From Actinophytocola sp044466355 (GTDB lineage Bacteria; Actinomycetota; Actinomycetes; Mycobacteriales; Pseudonocardiaceae): a DNA stretch of 64,000 nucleotides. The stretch covers positions 19,542 through 83,541 of the forward strand of contig NZ_JBITMQ010000024.1 of assembly GCF_044466355.1 (NCBI RefSeq), in the 5' to 3' direction. This document shows positions 42,497 through 51,799 of the stretch, piece by piece. Every line of letters starts with the position of its first letter. Position 1 is the first letter of the stretch. The translations under genes were made by a program, and so were the position numbers. The notes beneath the pieces are model-generated. The model saw nothing but the letters and a program-made list of their open reading frames with translations. It was not told where the DNA came from and did no database searches.

Positions 42497-45400
42497 CAGT
42501 ACGTCACCTCCTGGCCGCGGCGGCGGATCACGGTGACCTCGTCGCGCTGGTTTCCTGTCGGGCCCAGGTAGTTGAACGCGAACGACAGCTGTGCGTAGCC
42601 GCCGATCAGGTGCGACGGCTTGATCATCAGCCGGGTCAGCGAGTTGTGGATGCCGCCGCGTTTCCCGGACGTCTCGCTGCGCGGCACGTCGATCAGCCTG
42701 TCCTGGGCGTGGTGCATGTAGACGGTGCCCTCTGGCATGCGGTGCGAGACGATGGCGCGGGCGACGACGACCCCGTTGCGGTTGACCGCCTCGATCCAGT
42801 CGTTGTCCGCCACCCCGATCTTCTCCGCGTCCTGTTCGGACATCCAGATCGTCTGCCCGCCGCGGGACAGGCTGAGCATGAACAGGTTGTCCTGGTATTC
42901 GGAGTGGATCGACCACTTCGAGTGCGGTGTCAGGTACCGCACCGCGAGCCCCAGCTCGCCCTGCGCACCGAGCTCCGGTTCCCCGAACAACGCGGTCATG
43001 TCCAGTGGCGGCCGGTACACCGGCAGGTGCTCGCCCAGCTCCGCCATCCAGTCGTGGTCGAGGAAGAAGTGCTGTCGGCCGGTCAGTGTGTGCCACGGCT
43101 TGAGGCGTTCGGTGTTGATGGTGAACGGCGAGTAGCGGCGGCCACCGGTCTCCGAACCCGACCACTCCGGTGAGGTGATCACCGGCACCGGCGCGGCCTG
43201 GGTGTCCGCAAACGTGATCCGTTTGCCCTCGTGCTCGGCGGCCAGGTCCGCGAGCTTCGTGCCGGTGCGCTTCTCCAGCGTCTGGAACCCCTGCGTGGCG
43301 AGGTGCCCGTTGGTGGTGCCGGACAGCGCGAGGATCGCCTCGCACGCGTGCATGTCCCGGCGCAGCGACGGGCGCCCGTCGGCGGGACCGCCGCGGATCG
43401 TGCCGTTCTTCTGCTTGAGGTACTCGACCTCGCGTTCGACGCGGAACGTGACGCCCTTCGTGGTCGCGCCCAGTTTGTCGGCGAGCGGGCCGAGCGCCCC
43501 CATCTTCGCCGCGATCGCCCCGAAGTCGCGCTCCACCACGGTGATCCGCGGCATCGTGACGCCGGGCACCGGTTCGCACTCACCCGCCCGCCAGTCGCGG
43601 ACCACGCCGTGCGGGGTCGCGAGCTCGTCGGGGGTGTCGTGCAGCAGTGGCGTCGCGACCACGTCCTTGCGCACGCCCAGGTGGGTCGCCGCGAGCGTGC
43701 TGAACGACTCGGCGATCGTCTGGAACGCCGCCCAGTCGGTGCGGGTCTGCCACGGCGGCGCGATCGCCGGGTTGAACGAGTGTACGAACGGGTGCATGTC
43801 CGTGGTGTTCAGGTCGTGCTTCTCGTACCAGGTGGCGGCGGGCAGCACGACGTCGGAGAACAGCGTGGTGCTGGTCATCCGGAAGTCCAGCGACAGCAAC
43901 AGGTCCAGCTTGCCGGTCGGCGCGCCCACGTCCTCCTCACGCAGCGACGAGTCCGTGCCCAGCAGGTGCTTGAGGAAGTACTCGTTGCCCTTCGCCGACG
44001 AGCCCAGCAGGTTGGCCCGCCACACGGACAGCACGCGGGGGAAGTTCTCCGGCTCGTCCGGGGCCTCGCAGGCGAACCGCAGCCGGTCCGCCTTCAGCTC
44101 CCGCACCACGTAGTCCGGCGCGGACATCCCCGCGCGTTCGGCCTCGTCGGCCAGGTCGAGCGGATTGCGGTCGAAGGTCGGGTACGACGGCATCCAGCCC
44201 AACCGTGCGGACTGCGCGATCAGCTCGGCAGTGCTCTTCCCACCCAGACCCGCGAACCGGTCGTATCGGTGCTGGTCGGTGTGCAGGTACCAGAACGCGG
44301 TCTGGATCATCTGCCGCGGCGGGCGCGACCAGTCCAGCCCGAACGCGAGCTGCGACCAGCCGGTGATCGGACGGCACTTCTCCTGCCCGACGTAGTGCGC
44401 CCAGCCGCCGCCGTTGACCCCCTGGCCGCCGGTGAGCGTGGTCAGCGCGAGGAACGCCCGGTAGATCGTGTCGGAGTGGTACCAGTGGTTGGTGCCCGCG
44501 CCCATGATGATCATCGACCGGCCGCGGGACTCCTCGGCGTTGGCCGCGAACTCCCGGCCGATGCGGGCGGCCGCCGCCGCGGGGACGCCGGTGATGGGTT
44601 CCTGCCAGGCGGGCGTGTACGGCTCGGCCGCGTCGTCGTAGTCGCTCGGCCACGTGCCGGGGAGCCCGTCGCGGTGCACCCCGTACTGGGCCAGCAGCAG
44701 GTCGAACACGGTGGTCACGAGGTGCCCGGCCACGCGCCGCACCGGCACACCGCGGCGCAGCGGCCCCGGTCCGTCGAAACGCGCCAGCTCGACCGCCACC
44801 GCGTCGCCGCCGTGCAGCGTCAGAGCTGGGTCCACGTCACCGAGGTCCAGGTTCCACCGGCCCTCGCCCGTCTCGCCGTACCGGAAGCCCAGCGAGCCGC
44901 CCGGCACCACCGGCGCCCCTGCCGCGTCCAGCAGCACGGTCTTGAACTCCGCGTGCTCGCCGCTCTCGCCCAGGTCGGCCGCCGTCAGGAACTTGCCCGG
45001 CACGAACCCGTCGCCCTTCGGGTCCAGCCGGACCAGGAACGGCAGGTCGGTGTAGCGCTTCACGTAGTCGGTGAAGTACGGCACCTGCCTGTCGACGAAG
45101 AACTCCTTCAGCACGACGTGCCCCATGGACATCGCCAGCGCGCCGTCCGTGCCGGGCCGCGCGGCCAGCCACTCGTCGGCGAACTTGACGTTGTCGGCGT
45201 AGTCCGGCGCCACCGCGACTACCTTCTGGCCCCGGTAACGCGCCTCCGCCATCCAGTGCGCGTCCGGCGTGCGGGTCACCGGTAGGTTCGAACCCCACAT
45301 GATCAGGTAGCCCGCGTCCCACCAGTCACCGGACTCCGGCACGTCGGTCTGGTCACCGAACACCTGCGGCGACGCCACGGGCAGGTCGGCGTACCAGTCG

Positions 45401-46110
45401 TAGAACGACAGCATCGTGCCGCCGATCAGCGACACGAACCGCGCGCCCGACGCGTGGGAGACCATCGACATCGCGGGGATGGGGGAGAAGCCCGCCACCC
45501 GGTCCGGGCCGTAGCGCTTGATCGTGTGCACGTGCGCGGCCGCCACCAGCTCGGCTGCCTCGTCCCACGACGCGCGGACGAGCCCGCCCTTGCCGCGTGC
45601 CGACTTGTACCGCCGGGCGGTCTCCTGGTCGTCGACAATGGACTCCCAGGCGAGCACCGGGTCACCGAGACGCGCCTTCGCCTCCCGGTACAGCTCGAGC
45701 AGCACACCCCGCACGTACGGGTAGCGCACCCGGGTCGGCGAGTAGGTGTACCAGGAGAACGCGGCCCCGCGCGGGCAGCCGCGCGGCTCGTACTCCGGCC
45801 GGTCCGGGCCCACCGACGGGTAGTCGGTCTGCTGGGCCTCCCAGGTGATGATCCCGTCCTTGACGTAGACCTTCCACGAGCACGACCCCGTGCAGTTCAC
45901 GCCGTGCGTCGAGCGGACGACCTTGTCGTGGCTCCACCGGTCCCGGTAGAACTCGTCCGCCTGCCTGCCCCCGATCTTGTGCAGCGTGCGCAGGTCGGCG
46001 GAGACCTCGGCGCGCGTGAAGAACCGGCGAGTGCGGATCAGTGTGTCGATGAACTCGGTGTCCATGCCGGCAGGGCCTGGAACGGAATGCGGATCGGTGT
46101 GAGTACTCAC
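42496..46110 (-). CDS. narG: Respiratory nitrate reductase alpha subunit (molybdenum catalytic)
   Basis: A 1204-residue NarG. The FS0 [4Fe-4S] ligands appear as His69, Cys73 and Cys77 (HGVNCTGSC) and Cys112 (GCPRGA). The Mo-coordinating Asp is in SFYDWYADLP (Asp238, the position of E. coli Asp222). It reduces nitrate to nitrite on the cytoplasmic face. No twin-arginine signal, as expected for the cytoplasm-facing enzyme. The operon order narG-narH-narJ-narI is standard. A DosR-like site lies 39 bp upstream, and the hemerythrin and narK genes precede it on the same strand. Confidence 0.97.
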   Translation of the reverse strand: MSTHTDPHSVPGPAGMDTEFIDTLIRTRRFFTRAEVSADLRTLHKIGGRQADEFYRDRWSHDKVVRSTHGVNCTGSCSWKVYVKDGIITWEAQQTDYPSVGPDRPEYEPRGCPRGAAFSWYTYSPTRVRYPYVRGVLLELYREAKARLGDPVLAWESIVDDQETARRYKSARGKGGLVRASWDEAAELVAAAHVHTIKRYGPDRVAGFSPIPAMSMVSHASGARFVSLIGGTMLSFYDWYADLPVASPQVFGDQTDVPESGDWWDAGYLIMWGSNLPVTRTPDAHWMAEARYRGQKVVAVAPDYADNVKFADEWLAARPGTDGALAMSMGHVVLKEFFVDRQVPYFTDYVKRYTDLPFLVRLDPKGDGFVPGKFLTAADLGESGEHAEFKTVLLDAAGAPVVPGGSLGFRYGETGEGRWNLDLGDVDPALTLHGGDAVAVELARFDGPGPLRRGVPVRRVAGHLVTTVFDLLLAQYGVHRDGLPGTWPSDYDDAAEPYTPAWQEPITGVPAAAAARIGREFAANAEESRGRSMIIMGAGTNHWYHSDTIYRAFLALTTLTGGQGVNGGGWAHYVGQEKCRPITGWSQLAFGLDWSRPPRQMIQTAFWYLHTDQHRYDRFAGLGGKSTAELIAQSARLGWMPSYPTFDRNPLDLADEAERAGMSAPDYVVRELKADRLRFACEAPDEPENFPRVLSVWRANLLGSSAKGNEYFLKHLLGTDSSLREEDVGAPTGKLDLLLSLDFRMTSTTLFSDVVLPAATWYEKHDLNTTDMHPFVHSFNPAIAPPWQTRTDWAAFQTIAESFSTLAATHLGVRKDVVATPLLHDTPDELATPHGVVRDWRAGECEPVPGVTMPRITVVERDFGAIAAKMGALGPLADKLGATTKGVTFRVEREVEYLKQKNGTIRGGPADGRPSLRRDMHACEAILALSGTTNGHLATQGFQTLEKRTGTKLADLAAEHEGKRITFADTQAAPVPVITSPEWSGSETGGRRYSPFTINTERLKPWHTLTGRQHFFLDHDWMAELGEHLPVYRPPLDMTALFGEPELGAQGELGLAVRYLTPHSKWSIHSEYQDNLFMLSLSRGGQTIWMSEQDAEKIGVADNDWIEAVNRNGVVVARAIVSHRMPEGTVYMHHAQDRLIDVPRSETSGKRGGIHNSLTRLMIKPSHLIGGYAQLSFAFNYLGPTGNQRDEVTVIRRRGQEVTY

Positions 46111-46148
46111 GCCGTGGTCCTCCTGGATCGCGGAATGACTGGTCGACC

Positions 46149-46162
46149 GGAACCTGCGTCCA
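46149..46162. promoter_or_regulatory. DosR-like site GGAACCTGCGTCCA
   Basis: Eight of ten arm bases match GGGAC-N4-GTCCC. It lies 39 bp upstream of narG in the gap after the hemerythrin gene. A single site, so less certain than the tandem sites; it could give narGHJI its own promoter within the larger operon. Confidence 0.4.
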
Positions 46163-46219
46163 ACCTAGTGGTGAGCTCGCGGTGACGCAGGTCTCGGCGA
46201 GCGACCTGTCGACGGATGG

Positions 46220-46690
46220 TCAGCGCATGTGCGACGTCGAGTCGTGGACTTGCCTCCGCACGTCGTCGACGGTGTTCCAGTCAGCGGTGGTGAGGGTGGC
46301 CAGCGCGGCGGGGAACACGCCGTCCTGCTCCGCGAGGATGTGGTCGCGCAGCAGCCGCAGGGTGTCCATGAACCGGCCGGGCCAGGTTGGATCCGTCGGC
46401 CCACCACCAGCCGCTTCGGCGAGCACACCCTCGATGCGGCGGTGCTCGTCGGTCAGGCCGGCGACGTGCTCGGGGAAGTCACCGACCAGCGCCGGGAACA
46501 GTCCCTGTTCCTCGACGGCCGTGTGTGGACCGAGTATCCGGGCGATCTGCCCGGCCAACTCGGTCATCCTGGCCACGTCACCGCGGGCGTGTGCGTCCCG
46601 GACGTGGCTGATCAGTGCGACCACCTCGTCGTGCTCGCCGGTCAGTTCCGCGATCGCGTCCACCGCCTGGCATCCGCAGTACTCACACAT
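46220..46690 (-). CDS. Hemerythrin-domain protein between narK and narG
   Basis: A 156-residue hemerythrin-like protein starting MCEYCGCQ, an N-terminal Cys-rich motif seen in actinobacterial members, followed by four helices with the di-iron ligands in GEHDEVV, GPHTAVEEQGLFPAL, TDEHRRIEG and RDHILAEQDGVFPA. It may sense or buffer oxygen or NO near the nitrate reductase. ATG 46690 is chosen because it opens MCEYCGC with GAGGTGG upstream, overlapping the narK stop by 8 bp; GTG 46702 is an alternative. Confidence 0.85.
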   Translation of the reverse strand: MCEYCGCQAVDAIAELTGEHDEVVALISHVRDAHARGDVARMTELAGQIARILGPHTAVEEQGLFPALVGDFPEHVAGLTDEHRRIEGVLAEAAGGGPTDPTWPGRFMDTLRLLRDHILAEQDGVFPAALATLTTADWNTVDDVRRQVHDSTSHMR

Positions 46691-47930
46691 GTGCCACCTC
46701 ACGGTTGGTCGCCGCGCGGCGGACGGTGGTGATGGTGAAGAGGAGGGCTGTGGCGGCTACCACGGCTAGTGCGGTGAGTCCCAGTGTGTACGAGCCGAAG
46801 ATGCCGTAGAGGGCGCCCATGACCAGTGGTGGGATGAACCCGCCGAGTCCGCCGGCGGCGCCGACGATGCCGGTGACCGAGCCGACCTTGTTGGTGGGGG
46901 TGAGTAGCGCGACGAGCGCGAAGACCGCGCCGCTGCCCGCGCCGAGCGCGGCGGCCATGGACAGGAAGCCGATGGTGCCCAGCGGCATGAGGTCGGGGGT
47001 GAACGCGGTGGTGGTGGCCGCGGCCATCACGATGGCGAACACGGCGGCCAGTACGCGGACCGGGCCGATCCGGTCGGACAGCCATCCGCCGGCGGGTCGC
47101 ATGAGCACGGCGAGGATGACGAATCCGGCCATGCGGTTGGCGGCGTCCGCCTGGGTGAGTCCGTAGGCGGTTTTGAGGTAGGCCGGGAGGTAGACGGAGA
47201 ACGCGACGTAGCCGCCGAAGGCGACGGCGTAGAGGGCCGATGCCTGCCAGGTAATCGGTAGTCGTGCTGTGTCGGCCAGTCTGCGGGTGACCGATTCGGT
47301 GGGCACGGACCTGTCTGGGGCGTCGCGCATGACGAGGGCGGCGAGGATGGCGTAGAGGGCCAGGACCGCGGCGGTGATCACGAAGGGCGTGGCGATTCCG
47401 GCGGTGTCGACGAGTTGGACGGTGGTCAGGGCGCTGATCGCGGTACCGCCCATGCCTGCGCCGAACACGCCGATCGCCAGGCCGCGTCGGTTGGGTGGGA
47501 ACCAGGCGTTGACGAACGGGACGCCGACGGCGAAGGAGGTGCCGCCGATGCCGAGGAAGAACCCGCCGATCAGCAGCGCGGTCAATGAGGTGTGCCCTGC
47601 CAGGCCGAGGAACAGCACCGGCACGATCGTGACCGCGGAGACCAGCGGAAACATCACTCGCCCGCCGAACCGGTCGGTCAACGCGCCCACCGGGATCCGC
47701 CCGAGCGAGCCCACCACCACCGGCACCGCGACCAGCAACGCCTGCTGGAACGCACTCAGCCCCAGGTCCTCCTGGAACAACGGGCCAAGCGGGCTCAACA
47801 ACGCCCATGCCCAGAAGTTCACCCCGAAACCCACCGTCGCCAACGTCAACATCAACACCCGCCGACCGGCCATCGGCGTGTGGCTCGCCGAGGACGCTCG
47901 TACGGATGGCTCAGGGGTCAGCTGCCCCAT
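46683..47930 (-). CDS. narK: Nitrate/nitrite MFS transporter
   Basis: A 415-residue MFS protein of the NarK type with about twelve TM segments. It begins with a short polar tail, then LMLTLATVGFGVNFWAWALLSPLGPLF, then GRIPVGALTDRFGGR, FFLGIGGTSFAVGVPFVNAWFPP (a nitrate-signature-like stretch) and RPAGGWLSDRIGPVRV. It takes up nitrate and/or exports nitrite. Start ATG 47930 has an ideal AAGGAGG; the upstream frame to 48164 lacks coding bias. Tandem DosR-like sites 142-177 bp upstream parallel M. tuberculosis narK2, a DosR target. Confidence 0.93.
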   Translation of the reverse strand: MGQLTPEPSVRASSASHTPMAGRRVLMLTLATVGFGVNFWAWALLSPLGPLFQEDLGLSAFQQALLVAVPVVVGSLGRIPVGALTDRFGGRVMFPLVSAVTIVPVLFLGLAGHTSLTALLIGGFFLGIGGTSFAVGVPFVNAWFPPNRRGLAIGVFGAGMGGTAISALTTVQLVDTAGIATPFVITAAVLALYAILAALVMRDAPDRSVPTESVTRRLADTARLPITWQASALYAVAFGGYVAFSVYLPAYLKTAYGLTQADAANRMAGFVILAVLMRPAGGWLSDRIGPVRVLAAVFAIVMAAATTTAFTPDLMPLGTIGFLSMAAALGAGSGAVFALVALLTPTNKVGSVTGIVGAAGGLGGFIPPLVMGALYGIFGSYTLGLTALAVVAATALLFTITTVRRAATNREVAHV

Positions 47931-48071
47931 CGCCGCCTCCTTGCCCGTCGCACGCGTCGTGTGATCCCGCACGGTCATCGTCACCCCGGATGCTCGTCGC
48001 CGCACGGCGATCTCTGTACGCACCCGAACGGGTGACGTCATCAGTGTTCGCGATGTGCCTGTCGACGAGTA

Positions 48072-48107
48072 GGGAGGAAAGACCCACGCCGCCGAGACCA
48101 AGGACCC
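48072..48107. promoter_or_regulatory. DosR-like site pair upstream of narK, 22 bp apart
   Basis: GGGAGGAAAGACCC (48072-48085) and GAGACCAAGGACCC (48094-48107) each match 8/10 arm bases and start exactly 22 bp apart. They lie in the 255-bp gap between narK (start 47930) and the DUF488 stop (48186). Confidence 0.6.
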
Positions 48108-48185
48108 TCCGCGCCCGCGTTCGTGGGTCGGCGGATCGTGGTGCTTGCCCGGGCAACCGTCCACCTGACCCGTTGTGGGTCCCGC

Positions 48186-48545
48186 TCACGACCGGAGCAG
48201 GTCGGCCAGTACCGCGGCGTGACTGTGGGCGACGTCCCTCGTCGCGGTGAGCAAGGTGAGCGGACCGTGCTCCACCAGCGCGCGCAGTTGATCGAGCGCC
48301 GCGTGGCGGGTGGGGTCGTCCAGCTCGTCGAGGTAACGGGAGCGGAAATCGCCGAACTTCTCGGGATCATGTCCGAACCACCGTCGTAACGACGTCGACG
48401 GCGCGACGTCCTTGAGCCACTCGTCGGCCCGCACCGCGTCGCTGCTGAGACCACGTGGCCACACCCGGTCGATGAGGACCCGGGCACCGTCGTCCGGTTC
48501 CGGGGCGTCGTACACCCGGCGGATGCGAACCGTCTGCCGGGTCAT
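48186..48545 (-). CDS. DUF488 protein
   Basis: A 119-residue DUF488 protein: VRIRRVYDAPEPDDGARVLIDRVWPRGLS, DEWLKDVAPSTSLRRWFGHDPEKFGDFRSRYLDEL and TLLTATRDVAHSHAAVLADLL are the family's conserved parts. The family is related in fold to rhodanese or HIT-like proteins, and its function is uncertain. Start ATG 48545 overlaps the DUF3040 stop by 4 bp. It is last in a likely unit aceE - DUF3040 - DUF488. Confidence 0.9.
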   Translation of the reverse strand: MTRQTVRIRRVYDAPEPDDGARVLIDRVWPRGLSSDAVRADEWLKDVAPSTSLRRWFGHDPEKFGDFRSRYLDELDDPTRHAALDQLRALVEHGPLTLLTATRDVAHSHAAVLADLLRS

Positions 48546-48820
48546 CCGCCGGACCTGCCTTCGGCGCGTTCGAGATGCCGGGTCCACCAGAGCGCGCAGG
48601 CGATGACGGCGAATGCCACAGCGCCGCCGAACGCTCCGACCAGGAGCATCGCCGTGGCGAGTACGGCCGAGACCACCACGAGCGTTGTGTACACCCACAG
48701 GTACCGAGCCGATGGCGGCGTGGCCGCGAAGTCGCGGAACGACTTTTCGAGGTCTGGATCGTCGACGGTCAGATGGCGTTGGATCTCGCGCAGCGTCGCC
48801 TGTTCGTGCTCACTGAGCAT
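48542..48820 (-). CDS. DUF3040 two-TM membrane protein
   Basis: A 92-residue protein with the actinobacterial DUF3040 pattern: an N-terminal SEHEQATLREIQRHLTVDDPDLEKSF segment followed by two TM segments (YLWVYTTLVVVSAVLATAMLLVG and GGAVAFAVIACALWWTRHL). Function unknown. GAGGGAGGTG precedes ATG 48820. It lies 16 bp after the aceE stop and overlaps DUF488, so these are likely cotranscribed. Confidence 0.9.
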   Translation of the reverse strand: MLSEHEQATLREIQRHLTVDDPDLEKSFRDFAATPPSARYLWVYTTLVVVSAVLATAMLLVGAFGGAVAFAVIACALWWTRHLERAEGRSGG

Positions 48821-48836
48821 CACAACACCTCCCTCT

Positions 48837-51575
48837 TCACTGGAAGAGCCCGCGGTGAGCGGCGACCAGTACCGACTCGTCCAGTTCCCTCCGGTGGACC
48901 AGTTGTTCCAGTACGCGGTGGACGATCGACGGTGCGTCGACCCCGAAGTGCCTGCGTAGCGCGGGGCGCGTGTCGGACCTGCCGAATCCGTCGGTGCCCA
49001 GGGAGGCCCAGTCGGTGGGTACGAACGGTGCGACCTGGTCGGGCACGGCCCGCATCCAGTCCGAGACGGCGACCACCGGTCCGGGGCAGTCCCGCAGCCG
49101 ACGTGTGACATAGGGGACGCGCCGGGGTTCCCCGGGGTGGGCGAGGTTCCATTCGTCGGCGGCGAGTGCCTCGCGCCGCAGCTGTGTCCACGAGGTCACC
49201 GACCACACGTCCGCGTGCACACCCCAGTCCTCGCGGAGGAGCTGTTGGGCCCGCAGGGCCCACGGAACCGCGATTCCCGACGCGAGGATCTGTGCTCGAG
49301 GAGTGGTCTCGCCGCCGCTTTCTGAAGCCGGTGAGTAGCGGTGCATCCCGGCGAGGATGCCGTCGACGTCCACGTCCTCGGGTTGCGCCGGTTGCGGAAC
49401 GGGTTCGTTGTAGAGCGTGAGGTAGTAGAAGACGTTGGGGTCCTCACCGTCGCGCGGTTCGCCGTACATCCGGCGCAGCGCGTCCTGGACGATGTGGCTG
49501 AGTTCGAACGCATAGGCCGCGTCGTAGGCCACACAGGCCGGGTTGGTCGAAGCGAGCAGCAGTGAGTGGCCGTCCTGGTGTTGCAGCCCTTCGCCGTTGA
49601 GCGTGGTGCGTCCGGCGGTCGCGCCGAGCAGAAACCCGCGGGTCATCTGGTCGGCGGCCGCCCACAGGCCGTCACCCGTGCGTTGGAACCCGAACATCGA
49701 GTAGAAGATGTAGATCGGGATCATCGGTTCGCCGTGGCTGGCGTAGGACGTGCCCGCGGCCGTCCACGACGCGACCGACCCGGCCTCGGTGATGCCCTCG
49801 TGCAGCAATACGCCGGCGGTGTCCTCGCGGTAGCTCAACATCTGGTCGCGGTCCACCGACAGGTAGGTCTGCCCGTGGGGCGAATAGATCTTCTTCGTGG
49901 CGAACAACGCGTCCAGGCCGAAGGTACGGGCCTCGTCCGGGATGATCGGCACGAAGCGATGCCCGATCCGCGGATCCTTCATCAGATCCTTGAGGAGCCG
50001 GACGAAGGCCATCGTCGTGGCAACAGGTTGGCGCCCTGAACCGCGGCGGGCAACGGCGTAGGTGGGGTCGCCAGGCAGGACCAGTGGCGTGCCGCGCACC
50101 GTGCGGGCCGGTAGGTAGCCGCCGAGCGCCCGGCGACGTTCGTGCAGGTAGTCCATCTCTGTGCTGTTGCGCGGCCAGTAATAGGGCGGCTGGTTCTCGT
50201 CCAGTGCCGAGTCGGGGATGTCGAGGTAGAGCCGGTCGCGGAAGTTCTTGAGGTCCGCGATGGTCAGCTTCTTCATCTGATGGGTGGAGTTGCGGCCCTC
50301 GAAGTGTGATCCGAGTGTCCAGCCTTTGATCGTCTTGGCCAGGATCACCGTTGGCGTGCCGGTGTGCTCGGTCGCGGCACGGTAGGCGGCGTAGAGCTTG
50401 CGGTAGTCGTGCCCACCACGCTTGAGGTTCCAGATCTCCTCGTCGCTGAGGTGGGCGACCATATCCCGGGTACGGGAGTCGCGGCCGAAGAAGTGCTCGC
50501 GCACGAAGGCGCCGGACTCGGCCTTGTACGTCTGGAAGTCTCCGTCGGGTGTGTTGTTCATCAGGTCGACGAGGGCACCCTGGGAGTCGGCGGCCAGCAG
50601 GGGATCCCACTCGCGGCCCCAGACGACCTTGATCACGTTCCAGCCGGCGCCGCGGAAGAACGCCTCCAGTTCCTGGATGATCTTGCCGTTGCCGCGTACC
50701 GGGCCGTCGAGTCGCTGCAGGTTGCAGTTCACCACGAACGTGAGGTTGTCCAGCCCCTCGCGGGCTGCCACGGTGATCGCACCGAGCGACTCGGGCTCGT
50801 CCATCTCGCCGTCGCCCAGGAACGCCCACACCCGCTGATCGCTGGTGTCACGGATCCCGCGCGCCAGCAGGTAGCGGTTGAACCGTGCCTGGTAGATCGC
50901 GTTGAGCGGCCCGAGACCCATCGAGACCGTCGGGAACTCCCAGAAGTCCGGCATCAGCCGGGGATGGGGATAGGACGGCAGGCCGCCGCCGCGGTGGGAC
51001 AGTTCCTGCCGGAACCCGTCGAGTTGGTCCTCCGACAGTCGGCCCTCGATGAACGCGCGGGCGAGGATGCCAGGGGAGGCGTGTCCCTGGAAGAAGATCT
51101 GGTCGCCCCCGCCTTCGGCGTCGTGGCCGCGGAAGAAGTGGTTGAACCCCACCTCGTACAGCGACGCGGCCGACGCATAGGTGGAGATGTGGCCGCCCAC
51201 GCCGATTCCCGGACGCTGCGCGCGATGGACCATGACCGCCGCGTTCCAGCGGATATAGGCACGGATACGGCGTTCGACTCGTTCGTCGCCGGGGAAGGGT
51301 GGTTCCAACTCGGGCGGAATGGTGTTGATGTAGTCGGTGCTCCGCACGTCTGGCACGTCGACCTGACGCTCACGTGCGCGTTGCAGCAGTCGGAGCATCA
51401 GGTAGCGAGTCCTCGCCGGGCCGACATGACTCACCGCCCCGTCCAGCGACGCCAGCCACTCTCCGGTCTCGGTCGGATCCGGGTCGACGAGCTGGTCGAG
51501 CGCGCCGCCGTCGAACGCCGACCGGGCTTCCTGTGAGGGTGCCACGGGTGCCTCCATTCCGTCGCCGACGGACAC
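48837..51575 (-). CDS. aceE: Pyruvate dehydrogenase E1 component (homodimeric)
   Basis: A 912-residue homodimeric-type E1, which uses thiamine diphosphate to decarboxylate pyruvate and pass acetyl to E2 lipoyl groups. The ThDP motif GDGEMDE (254-260) is followed by VVNCNLQRLDG. The conserved GQGHASPG-type loop (FFQGHASPGIL, 161-171) and C-terminal transketolase-like part (GTSYASHGEPMIPIY) are present. Length matches the family. E2 and E3 genes are not nearby, so this may be a second, condition-specific E1. The GTG 51575 start gives MSVGDGMEAP; a later ATG at 51557 is also possible. Confidence 0.95.
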   Translation of the reverse strand: MSVGDGMEAPVAPSQEARSAFDGGALDQLVDPDPTETGEWLASLDGAVSHVGPARTRYLMLRLLQRARERQVDVPDVRSTDYINTIPPELEPPFPGDERVERRIRAYIRWNAAVMVHRAQRPGIGVGGHISTYASAASLYEVGFNHFFRGHDAEGGGDQIFFQGHASPGILARAFIEGRLSEDQLDGFRQELSHRGGGLPSYPHPRLMPDFWEFPTVSMGLGPLNAIYQARFNRYLLARGIRDTSDQRVWAFLGDGEMDEPESLGAITVAAREGLDNLTFVVNCNLQRLDGPVRGNGKIIQELEAFFRGAGWNVIKVVWGREWDPLLAADSQGALVDLMNNTPDGDFQTYKAESGAFVREHFFGRDSRTRDMVAHLSDEEIWNLKRGGHDYRKLYAAYRAATEHTGTPTVILAKTIKGWTLGSHFEGRNSTHQMKKLTIADLKNFRDRLYLDIPDSALDENQPPYYWPRNSTEMDYLHERRRALGGYLPARTVRGTPLVLPGDPTYAVARRGSGRQPVATTMAFVRLLKDLMKDPRIGHRFVPIIPDEARTFGLDALFATKKIYSPHGQTYLSVDRDQMLSYREDTAGVLLHEGITEAGSVASWTAAGTSYASHGEPMIPIYIFYSMFGFQRTGDGLWAAADQMTRGFLLGATAGRTTLNGEGLQHQDGHSLLLASTNPACVAYDAAYAFELSHIVQDALRRMYGEPRDGEDPNVFYYLTLYNEPVPQPAQPEDVDVDGILAGMHRYSPASESGGETTPRAQILASGIAVPWALRAQQLLREDWGVHADVWSVTSWTQLRREALAADEWNLAHPGEPRRVPYVTRRLRDCPGPVVAVSDWMRAVPDQVAPFVPTDWASLGTDGFGRSDTRPALRRHFGVDAPSIVHRVLEQLVHRRELDESVLVAAHRGLFQ

Positions 51576-51627
51576 GTGCGCTCCTGTCGTCGACAGTGCT
51601 CGAACTGGTCAGGCGCCGCCTCATTTG

Positions 51628-51642
51628 TATCGTATCACGATA
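51628..51642. promoter_or_regulatory. AT-rich inverted repeat upstream of aceE
   Basis: TATCG-TATCA-CGATA is a perfect 5-bp inverted repeat with a 5-base centre, in an AT-rich patch 53 bp upstream of the aceE start. Its base composition stands out from the surrounding GC-rich DNA. Probably an operator overlapping the aceE promoter; the regulator is unknown. Confidence 0.5.
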
Positions 51643-51799
51643 TAAGTGTGTTCACGTCGGTGAACGACGTTCGGGACACGGTCCGTCCCCGGACATCCGA
51701 GGGTCAGCGCGAGTGTGACTACGGCGACGGGCGTCGGCCGGCCCGCGAACTTTCAGCGAGCGCCACCACGCCGGTGAGAACGGCCGAGCCGTCGCACCA

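Noticed and set aside
40787..43579. A 930-codon minus-strand frame containing narH
   Set aside because: The part before 42496 is out-of-frame narG sequence; NarH begins at 42496 with the ATG overlapping the narG stop.
45280..45300. A tRNA-like TTCGAACCCC stretch
   Set aside because: It lies in narG coding sequence and no cloverleaf can be formed around it.
51673..51689. GGGAC-N7-GTCCC inverted repeat upstream of aceE
   Set aside because: The 7-base spacer differs from the 4-base spacer of the other sites; kept out of the box list.
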